A model generated the notes under the pieces. That model was not told where the DNA came from. It made no database searches and was given only the letters and a program-made list of their open reading frames with translations. Position numbers and translations under genes: made by a program. From Fomes fomentarius (Eukaryota; Basidiomycota; Agaricomycetes; Polyporales; Polyporaceae), in the NCBI GenBank assembly GCA_022606135.1, contig JABYQN010000005.1, positions 744,001 to 808,000 of the forward strand: 64,000 bases of DNA, given 5' to 3'. Positions 1 through 13,039 of this stretch are shown here, piece after piece; positions within the stretch are counted from its first letter, which is position 1; each line of letters opens with the position of its first letter.

Positions 1-91
1 ACCTTTGGCGCGGTTGCTGGCCTTGCGTGCCGGTGCAGCGCTTGCAACTGTGGGTCATGTGAGTTGACGTCACACGGTCGTGTTTCATCTA

Positions 92-1401
92 TTAGACCGA
101 CGGACCTTCATCGCCATCCACAGACGCGAGGTCTTGAGCTTGCGACTTTCTTCCGTTGCGTTTGTTACGTGCGTTCGTCGTGCGCACGGTCGAAGCCGTA
201 GATGGAGGACCAGCAGGTCCTTTGGGTACGCTTAGAGGAGTCACGTCGCGTGCAAGGACGGATGGCGGTGGCCGATCAGACGTAATAGAGGCAGATCTTG
301 TCCTTTTCACTAAAGCGCTGGAGGTCTGCTCGTCGGCAATGTGGGGTACGATTTGGAGGAGAACTACTCACGGATCGTCGTCATTCCTTTTCCGCTTCTT
401 CTTGGGATTCGGCAACTCAATCTCGTGCTCCAGGTCTGCGTGCCCGTTCAGTCCACCGCCCACGCTGACGGCAGATATTGGTGTGCGTGGGGGCAACTCG
501 TAATCGAGTTTCGGACCTTCAATGAGCGCTTGGTACTTCTCTTCGTCGTAGGCAGCGTCGCGACTGTTCATAGTGTTCCTACGCTTCGCGTTCTTTGATA
601 TAGCGGGGGAGTGGGAGCGGGAATTGCGAGACGCGTGAACTGCGGTCGGGGTAGGGGGCGGATGTGAATGCGATGAGGGATGCCGGGCATGTCTTGCTGC
701 CCAATCTCTGGGGAGCATGGTAAGGGCTACTGGAGGATGATTGGAGAAAGGATAGAGCACACCTCACGACGTCCACCCATAGGTCTGGCCGGCACTCCTC
801 GCAGAAGTACTGCAGTGGCACGTTGTCGGAGGCGTCGTAATGCATACACGACCCATGCTGCCATGCCTTGCACATGTCACATTGTACCATAAACTCTCCT
901 TGCTCGTTATCCTCTTCACCTAAAGGGGCGTTTGGGAACACGTTGAGGACGATCGACGCGACGGGACGAACCATATTTCTGGCAGATGCAACGCGTTACT
1001 CCCGATTCCTCTTCGTCGTCTCCGTTCTCCCCTGCGCCATCGTCTCCGACAGCCTCCGGGTTGTTGTCGTTGTCGTCGTTGGGGATCTCCACCACCAGCG
1101 CGATCTTCTCTTTCTCCCTACCTTTGCGCTTGTAGCGTGGCTGCCCCCCGTTGCTAGTGACTCCGTTCTTGTGTAGCTCCTCGAGAGGCTCGTCGAGGTC
1201 TTCGTTCTTGGCGCGTTTGTTTCGGCCGTTGGTGTGCGAGGAGTTGGGAGGGGGACGAGTGGCGTTGTCCTTGGTCTTGGGATTCACCTCTGACGGTGGC
1301 GAGCCTGCAGGGGACTTGCTCGAGGAGGGGGCCTGACGTCGTCCGGAGCGTCGAGGTTCCTTGGGAGAGGGTGGGGGACCCATAGTGGCCACGTTGGCCA
1401 T
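92..1401 (-). CDS. PHD-finger chromatin protein (Cti6-like)
   Basis: The N-terminal 130 or so residues are low-complexity, basic and acidic. They are followed by a PHD zinc finger: it starts CICQKYG, an intron splits the Tyr/Gly junction, and it continues with VQCDMCKAWQHGSC and ends YFCEECRPDLW, giving a complete Cys4-His-Cys3 ligand pattern. Fungal PHD proteins of this layout (Cti6 type) sit in histone deacetylase complexes and read histone tails. That role is family knowledge and the exact orthology is inferred. A basic Lys/Arg stretch (NPKKKRKRN) near position 375 looks like a nuclear localisation signal. The start is ATG at 1401, with a second in-frame ATG at 1383. The 3' end is unsure: the last splice either leads to a stop near 312 or an open basic tail continues to 92. 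The gene is divergent from COG2, with 356 bp between the starts. Confidence 0.65.
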
Positions 1402-1757
1402 TGCTGACGTTGTGCGATGCGGTGAACGGGTGCGCGGATGGTCGAGGACAGAGATACAGACAATGCCCCCAATTCCCGACCCCCGTTTAGATTGTCATTT
1501 GGAGTTGATAAGTCCGCATAAGGATATCTGGTCAATTATCTTTGTACGAATCATTCACGTGCACATGTTCGCGACGCACGTGGGGCGCGTAGGCACGGCA
1601 ATAGCCTTTCTCCGCTCAGAATTTCGTGCTCCGTCTACCATGCTAGTAGTGGCTGCATACATTTAACTCGGGTTTAACTTTAATCACCTTGACCAGGACC
1701 ACCAAACACCTCTCAGCTCTCTACAGTCGCCAGCAGTGACCTCACTTGACACCGCTA

Positions 1758-4700
1758 ATGGCGGCTGTAAGGATCCCTGGTGGGTTCGCTTCCCGCGATC
1801 CCTTCGAACTCGATCGGCTTGCTGAAGAGCTCGTCGCGCGCGAAACCTCGAGACGTCTGAATGGCACGGACAATGCTGAAGAGGACCTGCCAGTTGAAGC
1901 GCACGACTTACCTGTCTACACTCCCCTCTCGCACGCTGACCCCCATCTTACCGCGAAGACATTTGATGTCGAGCAGTTCCTCCTCTCTCGTGCATACACT
2001 TCTCTTCCAGACTTACGCGCGGAGCTACGCGACTATCATGCAACACTGAAAGAGGAACTTGTGAAGTTGATCAATGATGACTATGAAGCGTTCATCAGCT
2101 TGAGCACAGATCTTAGAGGGGAGGGTACGCGGCTGGAAAGCATGAAGCGGCCGTTGGCAGATCTCAAGGCGCGAGTGTTTGTACGTTGCAAACTCTACCT
2201 GTAACTGTATGCAGCTTCATTCAAAGCCCATGTTTGCATAACGTAGGACGCCAGGAAGACGCTGCAGGCTATGCAGGATGAAATTAAGGAGAAGCTGGAT
2301 CGCCGTGCAGTCATTCGTGAAGAGAAGGCATTTCTACACCTCCTGCTCAAGATATCCGAGTCCATCACTCGTTTAGAGACTCTGCTGCTTATATCCTCGC
2401 CGGAAGATGGAGATAGGGAGTCTGCTGCGGTCGACAATATGCCGTTGACCTCTCGTGCTGACGGCGAAACAGAAGACAGGTAAGTGTATGCACGCTCCGT
2501 TTACTACGAACCCCCTCACGCGCGGATACTAAGGACCCGAGGGAATCGCGCCAAGCATATAGCCCGTGTGGCTGCAGAGTACATGCAGCTACTCTACCAT
2601 GTATCCAGGGCCCGAACGGAGCCTTGCGCGTTCATAGACGAGTCTCAATGGGTTTGTGAGCTGTCCCACTCTACGTCATTGCTGTGCTCTCTAAATACCT
2701 CTCATATAGCGTGTCGACCGTATCAAGTCGACACTATCATCTGATCTCGATCACCTGTTCGCGACCACGCTCAATGCTCTCACCGGTGGCAAAGACCACA
2801 GCAAGGCAAGCAAAGTGAGCGAGATCGAAAAGTCGAAACTATACGCGGACATCACGGAGTGTTTGCGCACGTATGATGTACTTGGACTCTGGCGCGACGC
2901 CGAGGACGTCCTCCGCAGAGAAGTCGTGCGTGAATTCGTCAAGAAGGTGAGATAATTATCTGTGTTCGAGACGCATGTACTGACCAGCACACTAGACGAT
3001 ATATCCGGGGGCACTCGCTGCACCTCACTCACCCATTGTTCCCCATACGCCACTGGCACCAAAAACTGGTTCAGCCTCTCCCGCTCCTCCAATGACAGCG
3101 TCTCTGCCACCGCGTACACCCTACACGCCATTCACCGCTTTCGCGTCCAAGCAGAATCCTTTCGAGTTCGCATTGCGCGCCGACTCGCATTCCAGCGCGA
3201 CAGGTCACGCGCACATATTAGACGAGGCGGATGACCCACTTGCGGCGCTCTACAACACGATCCTGCGCTTCGTCGACAGGGACGTCCGCCGAACGATGGA
3301 GATTGCGGAAGCTGTGTGTGTCAAATCTGGCTCACGCGCTGCTGCTGATAAGGGCGAGAAAAGGGACGGCGAAGAGCCGACATTTGCAATCGTGGCGAAC
3401 GTAGTTTGGGCAGAAATAGGACGTGCTCTCATGGACGAGCTGGGCAGCGTGATCTTTGCCGCTGGGAAACCCGACGAGTTTCGCAAGGTACGTCTGGTCA
3501 TGACCAATAGAACGGGTCAGGTTATGACGCTCGTTCCGTTGCAGCACCACGAGACGACGCAGGCCTTCATTCGTGCACTAGAGTTCCTCGCGCCCTCAGC
3601 GCAATCAGTGGAGGCTATGCGGTCTCACATCGTGTATACGTCATTCGAGCGACGGTGGCAACTCCCAGTCTATTTCCAGCTCAGGTGGAAAGAGATCGTC
3701 ACTAAGCTTGAGGAAACCTTGTCCACGACTAAACTTGAGCGAAGTACAAAAAGGGGTGAGAACTGCTATTGATTTGATGCATGCACTCACTGAATCGTTC
3801 ACAGCTCTCGCACCGTTCGTGACCCCGCAAGCTGCCGCTATATGTGACGCTATTCGGGCGTGCTGGAGTGCGGAGATCTACATTCCTGACCTCAATCCAC
3901 GCTTCTGGCGCTTTACGCTACAGGTAGGGTCTCAATACTACTTTGGGGATGTAGTCTGAGAAGTGAGCAGCTTCTGAGTAGATACCGAACATGGCTAGAC
4001 AAGAGCCTACCCCCCTTTGAACCTACCGCCAAAGTCGCCGCCGCCGTTGCTGCGGAACGGGTAGGTGGTGTAAAGTTTCCGGTTTTCCCGTTCAGCTGAG
4101 TCGTTACTAAGACGTCGTGCTTAGTCGGCAGGGTCCCCGACAACACGATCAGCTACTCCGATCCCAGCAGAAGCTGCGTCCGCTGAAAGCATCGCCGCGG
4201 ATGATGCACTCCTGCAGCAGTTCGCGACTGCAATCACGGACATCAAAGCTATGGAGGCACAGATTCTGAAGTTATGGAGGGAGGAGCTCGTGGTCATGCT
4301 CCCTGAGTCGTCTCCGAGTGATGAGCAAAATGTCACCCTGGAAGGTGGGTCACGACCGTTGAAGCGGCTCCTTGGTATCGCCATGTAATCAGTATGCTCT
4401 CGACCATAGAGGCTCTGAAGCAAGCATTACTCAAGCTCACTTCGCTCGTCCCGAGTCTTCTGAGTCAGATCGTTGCCATCCTCTCGCGGAGAGGATGCGA
4501 CGCTCTGCTCTCCATGCGCTCCATTCCCTCGCAGTTCCGCGCGATGTCATCGAGCAAGCGCATGCCGACCGAACCCAGTTACTTCGTCTCGCTCATCTTC
4601 AAGCACACGAAGGCGTTCTTCGCCATCCAGACTGTCGACGGACCGGGATCCGCGCTGAAGGATGCTTTCCTCAAGCCCGTCGCCGAAGAGGTCTTTGAGC

Positions 4701-5034
4701 TCGTCACTCAACGGTACATCTACTTCCTCTCGGCGATGAAGAAGACGGAGGAGTCGCTTCGACGCCTCAAGAAGGGCAAGAAGTCTGCCTACTCTCTCTT
4801 TGGCTCGAGCTCGAGAGACGACGATGGGCGCGCGGACGAGGAAAAAATCCGAACACAGATGATCCTTGACGTGGACGCTTTTGGCAGGGAAGCCGAGTCA
4901 CTTGGTGTCGACGTCCAGGAAAAAGCGACATACAGGAGCTTAGTGGAAATGGCTCGTTCTAGTCTGACTGACGGTGGGTGCAACCGTCCATACCGCACTC
5001 ATTCATCATCTCATCTTGTGTCGCAGAGGCCTGA
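1758..5034 (+). CDS. COG2: Conserved oligomeric Golgi complex subunit 2
   Basis: COG2 is a subunit of the COG tether that captures retrograde vesicles at the Golgi. The first exon shows the family N-terminus: a PFELDRLAEELV helix, then FDVEQFLLSRAYTSLPDLRAEL and a heptad-rich stretch (LVKLINDDYEAFISLSTDL) expected to be coiled coil. Later exons carry the long helical domain (IVANVVWAEIGRALMDELG, FERRWQLPVYFQLRW). Splicing is by short introns, for example exon 1 ends after RVF at about 2179 and resumes with DARKTLQAMQDEI. The start at 1758 is the first Met in frame with the conserved N-terminus. The last intron (about 4973-5026) joins SSLTD to Glu-Ala and a stop at 5032-5034. It converges with VPS8, leaving about 100 bp between stops. 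Confidence 0.9.
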
Positions 5035-5134
5035 AGGCTTCCTTCCCCATTTCGTCGTGCTCATTATGCTGTGTGAATTGCTCGTGTCGACCCCTAGCAC
5101 CTGCATGCAATTACAAGTAACGGACATATGCTGC

Positions 5135-8100
5135 TTAATGTACATTGACGGTATGATTAGCATGGAACTCCGGCGGTAAGCATCTAGTATGGTATATGGC
5201 TCCTGTCCGTGATACAACAACCGGGTCGCGCGCCGACGGGGCCTCCCCTTCCCCGCGCGGTTTGCCGCTGGCGAATGCGGCCCCGCAAGAATTGCACGCA
5301 CCCCTAGCAGGTGCCCATCCCCTGCATCGCTCTCCAACCAGCTCGCCGATGGTGTCCGACACGTCGCGGTCCACGAGGTGTTTCGTGATGACGAGCATGT
5401 CGCCCTCGGAGCGGAAGGACTCGAGCATGCCGGTAAGGATCGTCCGGAACTCGGTGTAAAGCGTGCCCTTCGACTTCGACTTCGACGCAGAGCTCACTAG
5501 GCGCTTGAACAGGCGCGGGAAGGAGACGGCGCGCGTCGAGCTAACGGACATGAGGGCGGAGAACGTCTTGTGGACGAGCGAGCGGAGGGCAGAGATGGTG
5601 CCATGCTCCCTGCGCACTCGGGGATCGTTCGGAAGTCCTTCCGAAGGGCCGAGTGCTTCCAGCGAACAGCAGCTCGCGACGCATTGCACACAGTCAATCT
5701 GGCTGCTCAGGAGCTGGAACCACAGGTCCTCGAGCGGGAACTCGGCCGCGGACGTGACTTGAGATTGATCGAGGCATATCGATATCGACGTTCCCGCGAC
5801 GGCCTCGAGCTTGTGCAGTGCCTCGGATATCGCGTCCTGCGAGCCGTCGTCGTCGCCGCTTGCAAGCGCGTCTGCTATTCGGGTGGAGAGGCGGTGGTCG
5901 AACGAGTCTGCCTTGGAGAGAGCGGCTTGGGGGTCGCCGCCCTGGTCGATGAGCCACAGTGCAGCGTCGAACACCTCGTGCTTCTCGCATATGCGAACGG
6001 CTTCCGGACTGTCGAGGAAAGTTTGGGGTAGATGCTGCAGCGCCGATATGAGTCCTACCGGCTCGAATCGACAGTGAAGCGACACGTAGGCTAGGCGAAG
6101 AGAAGAGGGGAGGTCTGGGGGAAGGGTCGACTTGCGGGGCACGAAGGCACGCTCGTCTTCGTCCTGCTTCGGTGGGGGTTCCAAGAGATGCTGAAGATAA
6201 ATAAAGCGCTCGTGGTCTGCGTCAGGACCGAGGTCGTCCAGCGCGGCGGCATGAGACGATGGGAAGTGCTGGTCGACGAGCGCCGCAGTACTCGCGATGT
6301 GAATGTCGAGGAGGGCAGGGATGGACTGATGGAAGGTGTCAGCGAGCGCAGGGGGCAACTTCCCTTTGTTGTGCCTCTTGGCCAACAGGAGGACCTCGTG
6401 GATGGAAGAGAAGACGTCTTGTTGTGGCAGATCGCGGTCTTCGAGGAAGGTCGTCAAAAGCTCCGGCCACCGCTTCTCCTGTCGGTACCACGAGCGCAAG
6501 ATCCTGTAGAAGCCAGCCTGCTTGAACAGCTGCAATATGCGCTCGCTCTCGTGCGGGGTGTATGCGGAGAGGAGGAACTCGGCCGCAAGCTGGCGGTCTT
6601 CCCGTGTGCTCGCATCTGGATCCTCCGCGAGACCGATGAGGATGTTGTGCAGGGTGCTGGGCTGGATGTAGTTCAGGATGAACTGCGGATACTTGGGCAC
6701 GTTTCGGGCGATGAAGATGTGCACGAACGTCCGCTCCTGCGGCGACAAATTTGAAGAGGAAAGGATCTCGAGCAGAATCTTCACGATGACCAAACGGCTC
6801 ACACCATGGGTGTCATCGTTCAGATACGCGTCCTCGAACGCCAGGTCTAGCGTGTGCAAGAAAGCTTCCGGGTCGAAGCGCAAGAGCAGCCGAGTGTACG
6901 GATACGTAGGCTCCACGCCGTTCTCCTCGTCGGAAGTCAGGACGAGCTTCCCGCCTTCTCCGACAGGCCAGACGCTAGAATGGCCAAAGAAGAGGAAGGT
7001 GTATACATCGTTCTTCGCCTGGAACGCTTCGTCTTCGGGTAAGGGCTCCTCCGACGGGTAGGTGAGGCCGGTCAAGGTGTCAGCGATAAACGGGTAGATC
7101 TTGTAGGCGTTGAGTATGATGGGCTCGATCGACGATTCATCCATGAAGCTCGTGGAGGTTGGCGACGCTTCTGCCCTTTGTCTCCGGTATTGCTGAACGC
7201 GGCGGACGAGGCCGAGCAACTCGACCACAGGCGAGACGTAGTCGCGGAGGGCACGGGTGTACACGTAGATGAGGGCGTCGTAGAGCTGATACCGCTGGCA
7301 CAGCGTAATGGCCTGATTGATATCCAGACACTCAGGATTGATATGCCAGATGAGCCTCTCCACTAGGTCCGGTCGACTGGCCGCGTCATGGAGCGCAACG
7401 AGCCGCTGCGTTATTCGTGGGGGTACCTGTCGGACCTCGCCGTTCAGCATGAACGGCTCCAGCTGGGATAGGAAGATGCCCGTGATGCCGTTGTTGTCGT
7501 AGTACTGGAACAGATCCTCGAAGAAGAACTCGGAGTCGTCCAGAGCCATGCACGCGCGGGCACACGTAGAGACCAGGCCCTCGAACAGGTCCGTGCGGTC
7601 CACCCCGCGTCCGTCTGGGGTGATGTGCGTCCCGTCTGTCATCCGTTCTTCCGAGAAGGCGTACTGCGCGGAGGCGATCATAAGCTGGCGCAGCTTCTGG
7701 CCGACGACCGCTTTCAGCTTCTCTGGCTCGTCTGGAAGCCCGTTCCTGTTCCCAGGTGCCTCGCCGACGTAGTACGAGCGCGTAAGCTCGATTGCACTCA
7801 AGAAGTCCCCATTCTCGACAAAGTGTAGTATTCGGTCGGCCCAGGTGAGCAATGTTCCGACTTGCACTCCGTGTTGCCCCTGCGACCATTGAATGGCTCG
7901 AATTAGTATGCGGCTTCGCACAATGAGGACGTAGCTTACCAGAAGGAAGATCTTGCCCTTGTATACACGGACACTGTGCGCCACCTCGGAGACGGCGTCG
8001 GAATACGTGACAGCACCATTGGTCGTGTGGCTCAAAATGGGGGACACTAGCGTCCAAGCGTCGAACGGTTCACTCTCCACCCGCTTGAACGTGCGGACGT

Positions 8101-10198
8101 CGTAAATCTCGAACCCAGCCTGCGTGAGCACGATGACTTGCTGAAGCCACACATTCAGTAAGATGCCTTACGACGCAGCCGTCGGAGTAAACGAACCCAC
8201 ATTGACGTTCAGCCACTGCAGGGCGAAGATATCCTCGCTGGCCGTCCAACTCCCCATCTCCTCAAACACCATCCGGCCGACTTCGACGTTCTTGACCTTC
8301 CCGGTCTTGGGATCCTTGACCGATTCCGTCATCTTCGTCTCTGACACCTTCAGCAGATGCAGCGTCTCGCCCCACGAATAGACGAGCGTCGGAGTGGAGG
8401 ACGGATGAACGTCATCGGCGTGACTCTTCTTGCTGTCTCGCTCCGCTGCAGACGTGAGATCGGCCCCGAGCGATACACTAGGGAACCACGCCAGCGTTCC
8501 CTTGAACCTCGACTTCGAACCTACGTCGTCGCCCGACTCTCGATGTCGCCTGTACCACGTCTTCGGAGAGGGCTTGAGGCCAACGATGACCAATTTGATC
8601 GGTGTGAGCAACGCGATGAGGTTGTATGCATCCGTGGGGTGCGAAGACGTGCCGAACGGGAGCGGTGCCATGGCCAGAATCGTAGCCGGCTTCCGGGTCT
8701 TCCGGCGCCGTAGTCTGTGACCGAGTGCGGCAGGGCCTTCAGGCACGTCTTCGTCTGGGTACTTTCCAAGTATTCGCAAGATGTCGGTAGCGTCGACGAA
8801 GAAGACCTTGCCTAAGCTGTGGTAGAACGCCAGCCCCGAATCATCTGCACTAACCAGGGCGGTATGTCGCCCAGCTATGAACCCAATACTGACGATCCGA
8901 GAACCCGCCAAATGCCCTTCTTGCCTGCCAGATGCCACGGCTGCCAGAGTCGTCGGCGGCACGACGCGCGCCGCCACTTTGGGCGAGCGCAAGTCGTACA
9001 ACTGCACGAACCCGGTTGCATGCCCGACGGCAACATAGGTGTGATCGAACGAGAGCGCAAGCGCAGTCACGGCTCCGACGCTCTTCTCTGCCGCGACGCG
9101 TCAATTTGATCCTCGCGGTTTTTAATGAAATGCACGGAGCGCTCACCTGAGGACTCATTACCGCACACGCACTTGAGTGTCTGCTTGAAGTCGAAAACGA
9201 GCACGCGCCCCGTGTCCGTGCCGATGCAAATGAGCCCGTTCGCCGCAAGGACCGTTGGAGAGCCCGACGATTGTGCACCCAGCAACGAAGATACCTTCGA
9301 GCCCTGTCCCGCGTAGATGTGCTCTCCAATCACACGTAACTGCGTCCACCGCAGGACCTCACGAGCGGCCTGGCGCGGGCGTGAAGGAGACTCCTCATGC
9401 TCGTGCTGCGCGAGCTGGGTAGAGAGGTTGGTGACGGAGGATGAGCGTGAGTGGGAGAGAGCGGAGAAATGTGACGGCGCAGCGGAGAGGGACTCGTTCA
9501 GGTGTGAGTGCAGGGTCTGCCCGCTCGCTGCGGAAGACGTGCGAGAGGGCTGGGGTGTGATCGAGCGTAGACGGGAGATGGACGGGTGCAGGTATGGACG
9601 TGCCGATGGCGGACGCGGAGGCGTCCCATTGCCCAGAAGACTGTGCATCCTTGCGGGCACAGATGACGGAATAGGCGTTTTGGGAGACATGGGCGGGGGC
9701 GAGCGAGGGGGTAAGATTTGGACGTGCTGCAGCGGACACGGTCATGAATGCGAGTAGACATTGGCGAGGCATGCATGCAGTATGCAGGATGCAAAAATGC
9801 GATGTAGAACTCACCCTTGCCTCATCCTCAATCGTCGCGGCAAACTTCTCGTTCTCCTCCACTTCGTGCACAAGCGAGTGTTCGACCTCCTGCTCCTCCA
9901 CCAGCTCGTCCTCCTCGTGGTCCGGTCCGAGCACGTCGCGCAGCTGCTCGCGGTATCCGCCCGTAGGATCAGCATCGACACCACTGTAAACGAATCCCTC
10001 TTCCCCGCCATCGTCATCCTCGTCGTCATCATCGTCGCCGCCATGGCCGCCCTCATCCTCTCCGTCACTCATGAGTTCCTCAAACTGCGCGGAATAGTCG
10101 CCGAGTCCGCCCTCGGGCGCGTCGTCGCCCTCGGTGTCGGAGAAGTTGAAGTCCTCAGACAGACCGTTCTCGCCATCGTGATGTGTGGTCCCATTCAT
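5135..10198 (-). CDS. VPS8: Vacuolar protein sorting protein 8, CORVET subunit
   Basis: VPS8 is the Rab5-binding subunit of the CORVET tether on endosomes. The first exon (9815-10198) is strongly acidic (SDGEDEGG and a run of Asp/Glu). A Ser/Pro-rich linker follows, then a beta-propeller with the VPS8 signature GRQEGHLAGSRIVSIGF, SADDSGLAFYHSLGKVFFVD and ILRILGKYPDED. The rest is a long alpha-solenoid in one large exon. The C-terminus keeps a zinc-binding-like CNSC and a YHTRC motif, typical of the degenerate RING in this family. Introns I can place: 9727-9814; one at about 9088-9147 joining NESS to EKSVGAVTALAL; one near 8165-8195; and one near 7880-7940. Start ATG at 10198. Stop at 5135. 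Confidence 0.9.
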
Positions 10199-10666
10199 GA
10201 ACGAGATGTGGAGGACAGCAGAGCAGACAGACAGACTGCAATGACGAGGGCTAGTCGGAGGTCGGGTCAGAGCGTGTAGCCGCCCGTCCACTGCCATTAC
10301 ATCTTCGCTGACAGGCGCGCGTCGGCCAGAACACGCATTTCCCTCAGTGCGATCGTCTACCGCAGTCTAAGCACTTGATTCTTCGTCTATTTGTCAATGT
10401 CGACGACGCTGTCCTCACCAACTGGGAGTGCGTGCTCACGCTGTCTACGGTTGCCCTCTCGCTGCGATTGTCACGCTCGAGGCTGAGGCTCAGATTGACG
10501 CTGCACTACGCACAAGCTTGGACAGGCTCAGCCCAGCGCGTAGTCGCCACCTTTCCTGCGTCCTCTCGACGACGACAGTCATATCCTCAGCTCACATACT
10601 AGGTCAGGCTTACGCCGTCTTATCTATCTTCTACAGCCGACAAAGACTTTCCATTCCACCACCGCC

Positions 10667-11530
10667 ATGAAAGCTCCCGCTTCTCGGCCCTGGACAGGCT
10701 CGCCCTATCGGCGCCGGCGTATTCTCTGGATCCTCGTCCTCCTCACGCTGGCAGGCATCTTCTACTTTACACAATACGACCTCCCGTCCTTCCTCTCCCT
10801 GCCATCGTCCTTGAAGGACATGGGCTTCCGTTTCTCGCCGGACTCGTCACGCGCAGGGCGCGTCGCCCAAGCCAAAGCAGAAGCCGAGGAGGAGAAGAAG
10901 GACGTGCTGGCATACGCCGGGGAGGGCGCGTACGTCGACGTGCGCGAGATCGACGCCCTCGTGCATTTTATCACCGCGCATCCGGACCGACGATTGGAGG
11001 GCGGGGTGGATGCCCAGAAGCCGGTGGACCTGCAGATGTACGCTCCAGACGGGAATTATGACTGGAAGGAGCATACGAAGCGCGTCAAGGAGCAGCACCC
11101 ATTGGTAGTGTTCAGCAAGACGTATTGCCCGTGCGTGTTTGACTGGTTTCTCCGAAGCACCTCTATGCACATGTCGCTCATGCTGGCGTGTATACATACT
11201 AGGTATTCCCAAAGAGCAAAAGAGCTCCTCGGCTCATACGAGCTCGAGCCTGCACCCAAGATCGTCGAGCTGAATGTTCGCACAGACGGTGAACAGGTGC
11301 AGGCCATCCTCGCGAGGTTGACTGGGCGGAGAACTGTACCAAACGTCCTATTGAAGGTGTGTCTGCACGGACACCTTTTGAAATCCGGTCTCTGTTCTGA
11401 CGCGGGCCGCTTCCAGGGAAGTTCGATCGGTGGGTCGGACGACATCCATGCGCTGCACAAAGAGCATCGACTGAAGCGGCTGCTCGAAGAGGGAGGCGTC
11501 AGCGTGAAAGGTCACGTTGATGAGTCCTAA
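10667..11530 (+). CDS. Membrane-anchored glutaredoxin (Grx6/7 type)
   Basis: This is a thiol-disulfide oxidoreductase. The N-terminus is basic (YRRRR) and followed by a hydrophobic helix at about residues 20-37 (ILWILVLLTLAGIFYF), which fits a type II signal anchor, so the catalytic domain should face the ER/Golgi lumen. The active site is TYCPYSQRAKELL, with a CPYS motif. TVPNVLL supplies the cis-proline and GGSDDIHAL the glutathione-binding loop. Two introns are clear: 11131-11202, which splits the CPYS codons, and 11357-11416. The spliced length is 243 residues. Yeast Grx6 and Grx7 share the anchor plus single-domain layout; the match here is by motif and topology. It is divergent from VPS8, about 470 bp apart. 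Confidence 0.85.
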   Translation: MKAPASRPWTGSPYRRRRILWILVLLTLAGIFYFTQYDLPSFLSLPSSLKDMGFRFSPDSSRAGRVAQAKAEAEEEKKDVLAYAGEGAYVDVREIDALVHFITAHPDRRLEGGVDAQKPVDLQMYAPDGNYDWKEHTKRVKEQHPLVVFSKTYCPCVFDWFLRSTSMHMSLMLACIHTRYSQRAKELLGSYELEPAPKIVELNVRTDGEQVQAILARLTGRRTVPNVLLKVCLHGHLLKSGLCSDAGRFQGSSIGGSDDIHALHKEHRLKRLLEEGGVSVKGHVDES

Positions 11531-12101
11531 AAAGCCTCGCATCCGCTCTTGCGTTCGGCAAATGATTCATGCTAGCTTCCTTTCTGCCTGAGCTCAGCGC
11601 GTTTCCTGCAACCGCGGCCATTCAGCTATCACTCTGGTCTGCTCTGTTGTGCGCCTCGCTTTCTGCCTGCTCTACCATGCACTCTATAAAATATCAAATG
11701 CTCGCCCACCTCATTCACGTCCACAATCTGTGGCGTCCAGATGGACACGGCTCACACTATGTTATTATTGCGAGTGATCAGTAGCATTACTCGTGATGAC
11801 GGGCATGACAGCAGACGGTGCGTATACGCGTACCCAGGTTACGTTGTGTTCCCCCAAAGCATGGTGGACGCCATGCGTGCTCGCGCGAAATGATTGGTGT
11901 CAACCGTCGTGGAAGTGGGCTTTAGCGGCGTTCTACCCCAAATGCATGTGCATACATGCGGTTACGATCGACAGACAGGCAGAATTTCCAATGGTACAAT
12001 AGCGCAACAGTCCGAACGAAGCTGGTATCTATGGACGGTTTACACTGCCATACATTGCGGTTTGCCATGTTGTTTGCGCGCGACGGTACATGAATATTTC
12101 C

Positions 12102-12941
12102 TCAGGGCTTCTTGTGAAGGTCCTTCGCCCAGGAAGGCGCTTCGTCCTTTCCATCGTTCTCGAGCTGTTCCCCTTGCTCCAGTGTGTCATGGACGGTGTC
12201 CGCCTTGTGCTCAGCCGGAGCGTACACCTGATGATGATGTTTTATTAGTACCGTTGGATACTCATGAAGACACATCCTTACTGTGGAAACGATGAGCGGA
12301 GTGGGCCCGGTGTTCTTGAACTGTGATGCATATGTGAGTGGCAGGTTTTTCAAAGATATACGTTACTTACGTTGTGCAGGGTACCCGCAGGAACAATGAC
12401 GATGTCGCCGGGCTTGATGTCATCCTCCTGCGTACGCGGCATGAAGGGCTGTGAGCCGCATACAGCGGGGATGACTGACCTTGCTTCCGTCGTAGATTGC
12501 ACGTGCAGTGCCGGAAAGGAAGTTGAGGTGCTGGTCCACAGTGTGTGTCTCCTACGGAAGTATGCAGTGTGAGCGCATATAGCCAAACACCGGAATGCAG
12601 ACACGTACCTCGCCGATCTCTCCGCCGACGGGGATTGTCATGATGACCAACTGGTGAAGTGAGCTTGAGGTCAGTCAACGATGTACGCGTATAGCGGCGG
12701 GTGCAAGGCTGACCTGGCTGTTGCGCCCAGTCCACAGGACGCGGCGGAACTTGTTGCTGTCAGAGGCGATGTTGTAGATGTTTCTGATGATCTTGACACC
12801 CTTGGGAGGCTCGGTGTTGGGCTTGTAGGCTGCCATGCTCGACGAAAAATTGCGCTGGGCAGAGGGGATGCGCTGCAGGAACACGGACCTCGGGCGGGCG
12901 GGAACAGTGAGGGTAGAAGAGGGAGAAGAGAAACGAAGCAT
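12102..12941 (-). CDS. Cupin-domain protein, possibly mitochondrial
   Basis: A small single-domain cupin. Motif 1 is IPVGGEIGEETHTVDQHLNF, followed by SGTARAIYDGSK. Motif 2 is KPGDIVIVPAGTLHNV. The C-terminal YAPAEHKADTVH is also typical of the bacterial and fungal 'GGEIGEExHTVDQ' cupin group. The first 35 or so residues are rich in Ser, Arg and Pro with no acid (MLRFSSPSSTLTVPARPRS), which looks like a mitochondrial presequence; a second Met (MAAYKPN, near 12837) could start a cytosolic form. At least four short introns separate the motif exons (near 12710, 12610, 12480 and 12360). Substrate unknown. Convergent with the glutaredoxin gene. Confidence 0.75.
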
Positions 12942-13039
12942 GCTGAGGGATATGCGTCGGGGAGAGATGCGCGCACGTGAAGTTCTGGGGGAAGGCGGGG
13001 TAGGTCAAGGGACGTCAGCGAGCGGGGGCGATTAATTGC

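Noticed and set aside
65..72. Palindrome TGACGTCA (CRE/ATF-type site)
   Set aside because: It lies downstream of the PHD gene rather than in a promoter, and a single 8 bp match is expected by chance in a window this size.
5570..6754. Plus-strand frames opposite VPS8
   Set aside because: Shadows of the large VPS8 exon; highly Arg/Glu-biased with no independent signals.
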